DNA of 5,868 bases from an uncultured Eubacteriales bacterium (lineage in GTDB: Bacteria; Bacillota; Clostridia; Oscillospirales; Oscillospiraceae). Position 1 is the first letter of the stretch. Every line of letters begins with the position of its first letter. The stretch spans positions 1 to 5,868 of the forward strand of contig URCB01000090.1 of assembly GCA_900546255.1 (NCBI GenBank), written 5' to 3'. Below, one piece after another: positions 1 to 5,868 of the stretch. The translations under genes were made by a program, and so were the position numbers. The notes below the pieces were generated by a model, which was not told the origin of the DNA, made no database searches, and saw only the letters and a program-made list of their open reading frames with translations.

Positions 1-33
<33 letters not shown>

Positions 34-37
34 GTTG

Positions 38-66
38 AGTATATTGCGGCGACGCATGGCTGTCAA
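38..66 (-). promoter_or_regulatory. Sigma-A/sigma-70 type promoter firing leftward into the CTGT repeat
   Basis: Read on the minus strand, a perfect -35 box TTGACA (61-66) is followed by a 17-base spacer (44-60) and a -10 box TATACT (38-43, five of six matches to TATAAT). Transcription would be expected to start about 7 bases further left, near position 31, inside the GACA repeat. The promoter lies only 12 bases past the U-tract of the cardiolipin synthase terminator. That fits a fresh transcription unit for a leftward gene beyond the window. The box match and spacing are seen directly; activity is inferred. Confidence 0.7.
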
Positions 67-78
67 GCCCCCTTGTAC

Positions 79-124
79 AAAAAAACGGCCGCCCAGGGCC
101 GGGGCGGGTTCCGGCCCTGGGCGG
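79..124 (-). terminator. Rho-independent terminator after the cardiolipin synthase gene
   Basis: A perfect 14-bp inverted repeat (89-102 with 111-124, very GC-rich) encloses an 8-base loop. On the minus strand the stem is followed by CCG and then seven U residues (79-85). It lies 72 bases past the cls stop codon and on the correct strand. The plus strand has no U-tract after the stem, so the terminator works in one direction, leftward. Bases 125-196, between stem and stop codon, hold nothing I can identify. Confidence 0.94.
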
Positions 125-196
125 TGGGTCACCCCCATCCTATCGGAAGCGGGCGCAAATTGCAAGAGGGTTTCGGAAAATTCTGCCTCTTTTGGC

Positions 197-1726
197 TCAA
201 AACAGGGGGGAAAACAGCCGGTAAATGCTCCGCAGCAGCCGCTGGAACAGGGAGAGGGTGCGGCCGTCGTCCAGGGTGATCTCCTGGCTGACCTCCAGGG
301 TGAGGAGGAAGTCGTCCCGAACGGCAAACACCGCCGGGTCCCCGCACAGCCACACGCCGTTTTCAAACTGGAGGTAGAAGCTGCGGTAGTCCAGGTTGCA
401 GCTGCCCACGGAGGCGTACAGGTCGTCGGCCACCACCGTCTTGCTGTGGAGGAAGCCGGGGGTGAACTCATAGATCCGCACCCCCGCCTCCAGCAGCACG
501 GGGTAGTTGGACTGGGTGACTGCAAAGACCACCTTCTTGTCCGGAATGTGGGGGGTGAGGATGCGCACATCCACCCCCGACCGGGCGGCGGTGCACAGGG
601 CGGCGGTGATGGTCTCGTCGATGACCAGGTAGGGGGTGGTGAGGTAGAGGTACCGCTTGGCCTTGGTGATCATCTGCAAATGGAGGTCGGCCCCCACGGT
701 GTCGGCGGGGTCGGGGGTGTCGGCGTAGGGCACCACGATGCCGCCGGTGGTGTTCACCGGGGGCAGGGCCTTGGGCCGGAAGGGGGAGAAGTCGGTGTGG
801 GGGTTCTGGTGGTTCCACATGGTGAGGAAGAAGACCGCCAGGCTCCACACGGCCTCCCCCCGGAGGCGGAGGGCATTGTCCTTCCAGTAGCCGAAGCGCT
901 CCTTCCGGTCCACGTATTCGTCGGCCAGGTTCAGGCCGCTGACGAAGCCGGTGACCCCGTCGATGACGCAGATCTTCCGGTGGTCCCGGTTGTTCTGGTG
1001 GATGGACAGCAGGGGGCGGAAGGGCTGGAACTCCTGGCAGCGGATGCCCTTCTGGGCCAGCTGCTGGGGGTAGTCCGAAGGCAGGGTGGGGGCGGAGCCC
1101 ACGCCGTCGTAGATCACCCGCACCTCCACCCCGGCGGCGGCCTTTTCCGTCAGAATGTCCAGCACGTCCGACCACATGGAGCCCTCGGCGATGATGAAGT
1201 ACTCCAGGAAGATATATTCCTTGGCCTGGGCCAGTTCCCGGAGAAAGACGGGGAAAAAGTCCGCCCCGGTGGGGTAGTAGGTGGTCTCCGTGTTGCGGTA
1301 GGCGGGGCACAGGGCGGCGTGCTCCAGGTACCAGGCCTGCTGCATGGCGTCCGCCCCGTAGTGGAGGAAGTCGGTGGTGGACAGCTGGGGCACCAGGTAG
1401 TGCTTCATGGCCCGGCGGGTCTCTGCCCGGCGGTAGTGGGGCTTGCGGCTGCCCCCTAGGATGATGTACATCACCCCGCCGATGAGGGGCACCAGGAGGA
1501 TGGGGATGATCCAGGCGATCTTATAGGCCATCTTAAAGGTGCGGGTGGAGATGAACAGGCTCACCGCCAGGCTGACCCCCACGCAGATCCAGTAGAAGTA
1601 GACGAAGTACTGGGTGAACTGGACCAGCACCACCACATAGAGGGCAAACTGGGCCACAATGCTGGCGATGATCAGCGCCATCCGCTGGCGGTGGGGGGAG
1701 AGCACGCTGTGCACAGGTTGGGACAT
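197..1726 (-). CDS. cls: Cardiolipin synthase (phospholipase D superfamily)
   Basis: Membrane enzyme that joins two phosphatidylglycerol molecules into cardiolipin and glycerol. The 509-residue product has the usual length for bacterial ClsA-type enzymes. The N-terminus carries hydrophobic segments at about residues 16-36, 41-60 and 67-91 (the PLDc_N membrane region). Two PLD catalytic domains follow, each with an intact HxKxxxxD motif: H249/K251/D256 (HRKICVID) and H427/K429/D434 (HSKTVVAD). The second is followed by GSCNLDYRSF (441-450), matching the usual GSxNxDxRS signature. The start at 1726 is chosen because AAAGGAAG (1734-1741) sits 7 bases upstream; the frame stays open to 1948 but that extension lies inside dnaE and has no family resemblance. 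The gene starts 31 bases after the dnaE stop, implying cotranscription, and ends before a strong terminator. Another PLD-type phosphatidyltransferase activity is possible, but cardiolipin synthase fits best. Confidence 0.95.
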   Translation of the reverse strand: MSQPVHSVLSPHRQRMALIIASIVAQFALYVVVLVQFTQYFVYFYWICVGVSLAVSLFISTRTFKMAYKIAWIIPILLVPLIGGVMYIILGGSRKPHYRRAETRRAMKHYLVPQLSTTDFLHYGADAMQQAWYLEHAALCPAYRNTETTYYPTGADFFPVFLRELAQAKEYIFLEYFIIAEGSMWSDVLDILTEKAAAGVEVRVIYDGVGSAPTLPSDYPQQLAQKGIRCQEFQPFRPLLSIHQNNRDHRKICVIDGVTGFVSGLNLADEYVDRKERFGYWKDNALRLRGEAVWSLAVFFLTMWNHQNPHTDFSPFRPKALPPVNTTGGIVVPYADTPDPADTVGADLHLQMITKAKRYLYLTTPYLVIDETITAALCTAARSGVDVRILTPHIPDKKVVFAVTQSNYPVLLEAGVRIYEFTPGFLHSKTVVADDLYASVGSCNLDYRSFYLQFENGVWLCGDPAVFAVRDDFLLTLEVSQEITLDDGRTLSLFQRLLRSIYRLFSPLF

Positions 1727-1733
1727 AGCAGGA

Positions 1734-1741
1734 CTTCCTTT
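1734..1741 (-). promoter_or_regulatory. Ribosome binding site of cls
   Basis: Minus-strand AAAGGAAG ends 7 bases before the ATG at 1724-1726. It decides the start in favour of MSQPVHS and against the longer open frame reaching into dnaE. It lies within the 31-base gap after the dnaE stop codon. Confidence 0.85.
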
Positions 1742-1757
1742 CGCGGGGACAGGGGGG

Positions 1758-4700
1758 TTAGGAAACCACAACGACGTTGGCCTCCCCCAGCAGGTCCTTG
1801 AGTTCTTGGAGCAAGGGGGGCAGGAGGAGGCACTTGGCCCCCAGCCGGCGCTGGGTGTCCGCCAGGTAGAGCACCACCGTCTGCTGGCCGGGGAAGAGGA
1901 CAAAGAGGTTGCGCACCCGGGTGAGGAGGGGATCGTCGCTCCGTTCAAAGCGCAGGTAGAGCTTGCCGGGGATGGCGGTGCGGGGGGTGGCAGGGGCCTG
2001 GGGCACCTGGTTCAGGGGGAACACCCGGTCGCACAGCACCTGGGGGGGCTTTTCGTCCCGGAGGGAGAGTTTGCCCTCCACCAGAATGGGCACGTTGACC
2101 TGGAGGTAGCTGCCGCTCTCCTCCAGCGTCCGGGAGAAGGCCATGAGCTCCAGGGAGCCGGTGTCGTCCTCCAGGGTGACGTAGGCCATGAGGGTGTTGT
2201 TCCGGGTGGTCTTGGTCTTGGCGGCGGCCACCACCCCGGCCAGGACCACCTTCTGCCCGTCCTGGAACCGGGCGAGGCCGGCCTCCTGGGCCGCGTCCTC
2301 CAGCACCGAGGCGATGGGCACCGCCCCGTGGGCCTGGATGGTCTCCCGATAGGCGTCCATGGGGTGGCCGGAGAGGTAGAGGCCGGTGACGTCCTTCTCC
2401 ATGGCCATCCGCTCCTGGGGGGGGTACTCGGGAAGGTTGGGCAGGACCAGCTCCACCGGCTCCGGCTGGTCCTGGTCCAGGGAGAAGAGGTCAAACTGCC
2501 CCTCCAGGTTTTTCCGCCGGTTCCGGGCCAGGCTGTCCAGGAAGGGCTCGTAGGCGGCCATCAGCTGGGAGCGGAAGACCCCCATGGCGTCAAAGGCCCC
2601 GGCGCGGATGAGGCTTTCCACCACCCGCTTGTTCAGGTCCTCCCCCTGCAGGCGCTGGCAGAAGTCGGGGAAGGAGCGGAAGGGCCCCTCCGCCTGGCGC
2701 TGGGCCAGCACCGCGTTGGTGAAGCCCCGGCCCACCCCCTTCAGGGCGACCAGGCCGAAGCGGATGTCCTGGCCGGCCACGGTGAAGTCGGGGCCGGACT
2801 GGTTGATGTCCGGGGGCAGCAGGCGGATGCCCATGGAGCGGCACTCGGCGATGTATTCCGCAATCTTCCCCTGGGAGTCCAGCACCGAGGTGAGGAGGGC
2901 GGCCATGTACTCCCGGGGGTAGTGGCACTTAAACCAGGCGGTCTGGTAGGCCACAATGGCGTAGCAGACGGCGTGGGCTTTGTTGAAGGCGTAGTTGGCG
3001 AAGTCGGTGATCTCGTCATAGATGCTCTCCGCCACGGCCTGGGGGATGCCGTTGGCGGTGCAGCCGGCGATGCTGCGTTCCGGGTCCCCGTGGAGGAAGG
3101 CCTCCCGCTCCCGCTGGATGTCCCCCAGCTTCTTCTTGGACATGGCCCGGCGGACCATGTCGGCCTGGCCCAGGGAGTAGCCGGCCAGGCGGCGGAAGAT
3201 CTCGATGACCTGCTCCTGGTAGACGATGCAGCCGTAGGTGTTGGCCAGGATGGGCTCTAAGGAGGGGTGCTTGTAGGTGACCGACTCCGGGTTGTGCTTG
3301 GAGGTGATGAACCGGGGGATGGAGTCCATGGGCCCCGGCCGGTAGAGGGCGATGATGGCGGTGATGTCCTCAATGTCCTTGGGCTTGAGGCCCACGCACA
3401 CCCCGGTCATCCCCGCCGATTCCATTTGGAACACCCCACAGGTGCGGCCGTCGGAGAGCATCTGGAAGGTCTCCGGGTCGTCGTCGGGGATGTCTTTCAG
3501 GCGGAAGTCCGGGGTGTGGGCCCGGACCATCTGCTCCGCGTCGTCCAGCACCGTGAGGTTGCGCAGGGCCAGGAAGTCCATTTTCAGCAGGCCCAGCTCC
3601 TCCAGGGTGGTCATGGTGTACTGGGTGACCACGGCCTCGTCGTTCTTGGCCAGGGGGACGTAGGTGTCCACGGGGTTGCGGGTGATCACCACCCCGGCGG
3701 CGTGGGTGGAGGCGTGGCGGGGCATCCCCTCCAGCCCTTTGGCGGTGTCGATGATTTTCTGGACGGTGGGGTTGCTCTCGTACATCTCCCGCAGGGGCTT
3801 GGACAGGGCCAGGGCGGACTGGAGGGTGATGTGCAGGGAGTTGGGCACCTGCTTGGCGATGGCGTCCACCTCGGCGTAGGGGACGTTCAGGGCCCGGCCC
3901 ACGTCCCGGATGGCCCCTTTGGCGGCCATGGTGCCGAAGGTGACGATCTGGGCCACATGGTCGGCGCCGTACTTGCGGTTGACGTAGTCGATGACCTCCC
4001 CCCGGCGGCGGTAGCAGAAGTCCACGTCGATGTCGGGCATGGACACCCGCTCGGGGTTCAGGAAGCGCTCGAAGTAGAGGGAGTACTTCATGGGGTCCAC
4101 GTCGGTGATCTCCAGGCAGTAGGCCACCATGGACCCGGCGGCGGAGCCCCGCCCCGGCCCCACGGGGATGCCGTGGGACTTGGCGTAGCCGATGAAGTCG
4201 GAGACGATGAGGAAGTACTCCACAAAGCCCATCCGGCGGATCATGGCCATCTCGTACTCCAGCTGCTGGAGGTACTCCTGGCTGCCCTGGGGGTAGCGCT
4301 TGGCAAAGCCCTGGCGGCAGAGGGTTTCAAAATAGGCGTCCCCGTCGGTGTAGCCCTCAGGGAGCTTGAACTCTGGCAGGTGGTAGACCCCAAACTGGAA
4401 GTCCACGCTGCAGGCTTCGGCGATCTTGACGGTGTTTTCCAAAGCCTCCGGCCAGTCGGGGAAGAGGGCGGCCATCTCCGCCTCCGATTTTAGGTAGAAT
4501 TCCTGGGTTTCAAACCGCATCCGGTGGGGGTCCTCCACGGTTTTGCCCATCTGGATGCACATGAGCACGTCTTGGATGGAGGCGTCCTCCCGGGTGAGGT
4601 AGTGGGCATCGTTGGTGGCCACCAGGGGGATCCCCGTCTCCTGGTGGAGGCGGAGCAGGCCCTGGAGGACGGTCTTCTGCTGGGGGATGCTGTGGTCCTG

Positions 4701-5222
4701 GATCTCCAGGTAGTAGCTGTCCGCCCCGAAGAGGTCCCGCATCTGGAGGGCGTGGGCCTTGGCCCCCTCGTAGTTGCCCCCCAGCAGCAGCCGGGGCACC
4801 TGGCCGGCCAGGCAGGCCGACAGGGCGATGAGCCCCTCGTGGTAGCGCTCCAGCAGTTCCCAGTCCACCCGGGGTTTGCTGTAGAACCCCTCGGTAAAGC
4901 CCCGGCTGACCAGGGCGGAGAGGTTGCGGTAGCCCACCTCGTTCCGGCAGAGGAGGATGAGGTGGTAGGGGTGGTCGTCCAGCTCGTGGACCTTGTCCAG
5001 CCGGGTGCGGGGGGCCACGTAGACCTCGCAGCCGATGATGGGCTTGATGCCGGCGGCCTTGGCGGCCTTGTAGAAGTCCACCGCCCCATACATCACCCCG
5101 TGGTCGGTGACGGCCACGGCGGTCTGGCCCAGGTCCTTCACCCGGGCGATGAGGTCGGGGATCCGGCAGGCCCCGTCCAGGAGGCTGTATTCGGAGTGGA
5201 CGTGCAGGTGGACGAACGCCAT
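1758..5222 (-). CDS. dnaE: DNA polymerase III subunit alpha (DnaE)
   Basis: Replicative C-family DNA polymerase, 1154 residues, full length. Order of domains: PHP domain (about 1-210) with HLHVHSEYSLLDG at 5-17, TDHG at 39-42, GCEVYV at 64-69 and NDAHY at 204-208; palm with the glycine-rich GPGRGSAAGS (355-364) and catalytic aspartates D399 and D401 in PDIDVDF, with D549 in KMDFLALR as the third; HASTHAAG (503-510); fingers region with YQEQVIEIFRRLAGYS (668-683); helix-hairpin-helix near 823-842; a candidate beta-clamp-binding motif QFDLF (909-913); an OB fold (about 992-1070); and a small C-terminal domain to 1154. No separate DnaQ-like exonuclease domain is inserted, so this is DnaE rather than PolC. 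Firmicutes usually also carry PolC, which would lie outside this window. The start at 5222 has a strong Shine-Dalgarno and matches the family N-terminus. The order of domains fits DnaE1/clostridial DnaE; the exact subclass is unproven. Confidence 0.98.
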   Translation of the reverse strand: MAFVHLHVHSEYSLLDGACRIPDLIARVKDLGQTAVAVTDHGVMYGAVDFYKAAKAAGIKPIIGCEVYVAPRTRLDKVHELDDHPYHLILLCRNEVGYRNLSALVSRGFTEGFYSKPRVDWELLERYHEGLIALSACLAGQVPRLLLGGNYEGAKAHALQMRDLFGADSYYLEIQDHSIPQQKTVLQGLLRLHQETGIPLVATNDAHYLTREDASIQDVLMCIQMGKTVEDPHRMRFETQEFYLKSEAEMAALFPDWPEALENTVKIAEACSVDFQFGVYHLPEFKLPEGYTDGDAYFETLCRQGFAKRYPQGSQEYLQQLEYEMAMIRRMGFVEYFLIVSDFIGYAKSHGIPVGPGRGSAAGSMVAYCLEITDVDPMKYSLYFERFLNPERVSMPDIDVDFCYRRRGEVIDYVNRKYGADHVAQIVTFGTMAAKGAIRDVGRALNVPYAEVDAIAKQVPNSLHITLQSALALSKPLREMYESNPTVQKIIDTAKGLEGMPRHASTHAAGVVITRNPVDTYVPLAKNDEAVVTQYTMTTLEELGLLKMDFLALRNLTVLDDAEQMVRAHTPDFRLKDIPDDDPETFQMLSDGRTCGVFQMESAGMTGVCVGLKPKDIEDITAIIALYRPGPMDSIPRFITSKHNPESVTYKHPSLEPILANTYGCIVYQEQVIEIFRRLAGYSLGQADMVRRAMSKKKLGDIQREREAFLHGDPERSIAGCTANGIPQAVAESIYDEITDFANYAFNKAHAVCYAIVAYQTAWFKCHYPREYMAALLTSVLDSQGKIAEYIAECRSMGIRLLPPDINQSGPDFTVAGQDIRFGLVALKGVGRGFTNAVLAQRQAEGPFRSFPDFCQRLQGEDLNKRVVESLIRAGAFDAMGVFRSQLMAAYEPFLDSLARNRRKNLEGQFDLFSLDQDQPEPVELVLPNLPEYPPQERMAMEKDVTGLYLSGHPMDAYRETIQAHGAVPIASVLEDAAQEAGLARFQDGQKVVLAGVVAAAKTKTTRNNTLMAYVTLEDDTGSLELMAFSRTLEESGSYLQVNVPILVEGKLSLRDEKPPQVLCDRVFPLNQVPQAPATPRTAIPGKLYLRFERSDDPLLTRVRNLFVLFPGQQTVVLYLADTQRRLGAKCLLLPPLLQELKDLLGEANVVVVS

Positions 5223-5230
5223 TGGCGGTC

Positions 5231-5238
5231 CCTCCCTT
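5231..5238 (-). promoter_or_regulatory. Ribosome binding site of dnaE
   Basis: Minus-strand AAGGGAGG ends 8 bases before the ATG at 5220-5222, inside the 40-base gap after the upstream stop codon. No terminator-like hairpin with a U-tract is visible in the gap, so dnaE is probably cotranscribed with the gene at 5263-5703. Confidence 0.85.
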
Positions 5239-5262
5239 CTCTGGGATGCTTGGTATGGGGGA

Positions 5263-5703
5263 TCAGGCCTGCTGGGCCCGGATCTCCTCCACGATCTCCA
5301 TGGCGGTGATGATCATCACATCACAGCGGTTGGTCAGGCCCATGTCCCGGGCCACGGGGGTGTTGTCGTCGGCGTGGATGTCCGCCTTCAGCAGGGGGCG
5401 GCAGCGGACCTCCCCGAACTTCTCCCGGAACCGGGCCTGGAAGGCCTTGGCCAGGGCGCCGGTGCGGCGCTTGCTGCCCACGGGGTCCTCCGGGTTTACG
5501 GGGGTGATCATCCCCAGGGTCATAATGGCCCCGGTGATGGCGCCGCACAGCTCTCCCGTCTGGGCGCCGGCGCCAAAGCCGCCCCCCAGGTCGAAACTGG
5601 CCTGCTCGGTGAGGCCGGTGAGGTCGGTGTAAGCCGCCAGGACAGACTGGCAGCAGTTGAAGCCTTGGTGGTGGTACGCAGCTGCTTTCTCGTAACGATT
5701 CAT
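5263..5703 (-). CDS. C_GCAxxG_C_C family putative redox protein
   Basis: Small, probably cytoplasmic protein of 146 residues, close to the roughly 140 residues usual for this family. It is recognised by four spaced conserved cysteines: C18 in FNCCQSV (with an extra C17), C53 in the signature CGAITG (53-58, the CGAxxG motif), C101 in EVRCRPLL, and C127 near the C-terminus. A Gly-rich stretch (GGGFGAGAQTGE, 40-51) precedes the CGAxxG motif, as is common in the family. No signal peptide or membrane helix is apparent. Family members are annotated as probable redox-active or metal-binding proteins and often sit near transporter genes; the biochemical function is not established, and here the neighbour is dnaE instead. 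The start at 5703 is preferred because AAAGGAGA lies just upstream; a TTG start at 5739 would overlap the promoter-like region. First visible gene of the probable three-gene unit. Confidence 0.88.
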   Translation of the reverse strand: MNRYEKAAAYHHQGFNCCQSVLAAYTDLTGLTEQASFDLGGGFGAGAQTGELCGAITGAIMTLGMITPVNPEDPVGSKRRTGALAKAFQARFREKFGEVRCRPLLKADIHADDNTPVARDMGLTNRCDVMIITAMEIVEEIRAQQA

Positions 5704-5713
5704 GGGGTGGGAT

Positions 5714-5721
5714 TCTCCTTT
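5714..5721 (-). promoter_or_regulatory. Ribosome binding site of the C_GCAxxG_C_C gene
   Basis: Minus-strand AAAGGAGA, a near-consensus Shine-Dalgarno, ends 10 bases before the ATG at 5701-5703. It fixes the start at MNRYEKAA and argues against the in-frame TTG at 5739. Confidence 0.85.
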
Positions 5722-5725
5722 GGAT

Positions 5726-5754
5726 AGTATAATTTGCAATATATTTTTCGAAAA
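5726..5754 (-). promoter_or_regulatory. Possible promoter of the three-gene unit
   Basis: This AT-rich stretch contrasts sharply with the GC-rich surroundings. On the minus strand TATACT (5726-5731) is a good -10 box (five of six). The hexamer 17 bases upstream, TTTTCG (5749-5754), is a poor -35 box. The expected start, near 5719, would fall at the edge of the ribosome binding site and give a very short leader. This is a weakness of the assignment; a different start or a promoter further right is possible. Confidence 0.4.
5745..5754. promoter_or_regulatory. 10-bp AT-rich palindrome, possible operator
   Basis: TTTTCGAAAA is a perfect palindrome that overlaps the putative -35 region of the leftward promoter. 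Its position suits a repressor or activator site, but it is short and matches no regulator site that I can name with certainty. It could be chance in an AT-rich stretch. Confidence 0.25.
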
Positions 5755-5764
5755 GAATGGAGGG

Positions 5765-5783
5765 CGGGGGTACGGGGGTACGG
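5765..5783. repeat. Short tandem repeat, 2.4 copies of CGGGGGTA
   Basis: Two perfect 8-base units (5765-5772 and 5773-5780) are followed by the partial unit CGG. The repeat lies in the GC-rich stretch upstream of the C_GCAxxG_C_C gene, with G-runs on the plus strand. No function can be read from it. Confidence 0.8.
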
Positions 5784-5816
5784 ACCCTTCGGGTGGTCGG
5801 GGCTTTTCCGGTGCCT

Positions 5817-5861
5817 CGGGGCGCAGCGCCCCGGGGCCCCGCCTGCCCGGCGGGGGTCCCC
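5817..5861. repeat. Two adjacent GC-rich inverted repeats (hairpins)
   Basis: The first hairpin pairs 5817-5823 with 5827-5833 (7 bp, loop CAG). The second pairs 5837-5843 with 5849-5855 (7 bp, 5-base loop) and can extend by pairing 5833-5836 with 5858-5861 across a 2-base bulge. The two compete for base 5833 if the extension forms. Neither is followed by a U-tract on either strand, so they do not look like intrinsic terminators. They may be an intergenic palindromic repeat or a folded leader; the right end is cut by the window edge. Confidence 0.7.
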
Positions 5862-5868
5862 ATTTCTC

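Noticed and set aside
35..1459. Long plus-strand open frame opposite cls
   Set aside because: It is antisense to a gene with both HKD motifs, is low-complexity in Gly, Val and His, and starts with TTG at the repeat. Long antisense frames are expected from strong GC bias at third codon positions.
1727..1948. 5' extension of the cls frame
   Set aside because: It lies inside the dnaE 3' end, is Ser/Pro/Arg-rich without family similarity, and the ribosome site at 1734-1741 points to the ATG at 1726.
1659..4493. Two long plus-strand open frames opposite dnaE (1659-3260 and 3267-4493)
   Set aside because: Both are Gly/Val/His-rich mirror frames of the dnaE coding sequence, with no recognisable domain or ribosome site.
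5728..5733. Perfect TATAAT on the plus strand
   Set aside because: No -35 box lies 16-18 bases upstream (the sequence there is GGGTGG-like), and no rightward gene follows within the window.
5704..5739. Earlier TTG start for the C_GCAxxG_C_C gene
   Set aside because: The added residues (MQIILSKGESHP) are encoded across the ribosome site and the -10 box, and no Shine-Dalgarno precedes the TTG.
5817..5861. GC hairpins as an intrinsic terminator of an upstream gene
   Set aside because: Neither hairpin is followed by a U-tract on either strand, unlike the clear terminator at 79-124.
5321..5863. Minus-strand frame of 180 codons overlapping the C_GCAxxG_C_C gene
   Set aside because: It is a shifted frame through a gene with clear family motifs, Pro/Arg/Gly-rich, and it also crosses the structured GC-rich intergenic stretch.

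Overview
The window is a GC-rich bacterial chromosome segment in which every convincing gene lies on the minus strand and reads right to left. Three genes follow one another: a small Cys-rich C_GCAxxG_C_C family protein (5263-5703), the DNA polymerase III alpha subunit DnaE (1758-5222), and a phospholipase-D-type cardiolipin synthase (197-1726). The gaps are 40 and 31 bases, each gene has its own strong Shine-Dalgarno sequence, and no terminator is visible between them, so they are probably one transcription unit. A textbook intrinsic terminator (79-124) closes it.

The host is probably a high-GC gut Clostridia member of the Oscillospiraceae type (Flavonifractor, Lawsonibacter or Pseudoflavonifractor-like). 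The grounds are the Firmicutes-style AAAGGAGA/AAGGGAGG ribosome sites, a clostridial-style DnaE with intact PHP metal residues, a clostridial-style Cls, the C_GCAxxG_C_C family (common in anaerobes), and strong G/C preference at third codon positions. This is inferred from recognition of the families; no search was run.

Left edge (1-196): the first 33 bases are a (CTGT)8 tetranucleotide tract that touches the window edge. Just beside it, on the minus strand, is a near-perfect housekeeping promoter (TTGACA, 17 bp, TATACT). Its predicted start point falls inside the repeat, so an unseen gene to the left may be transcribed with a (GACA)n-rich 5' end. This is the most interesting signal in the window. 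Right edge (5704-5868): an AT-rich stretch with a probable promoter and a 10-bp palindrome, then a very GC-rich, hairpin-forming stretch with a short tandem repeat and no convincing gene.

The three proteins have no established joint pathway: DnaE copies DNA, Cls makes cardiolipin in the membrane, and the small protein is a putative redox or metal-binding protein. I see no mobile element, CRISPR array, tRNA or rRNA.
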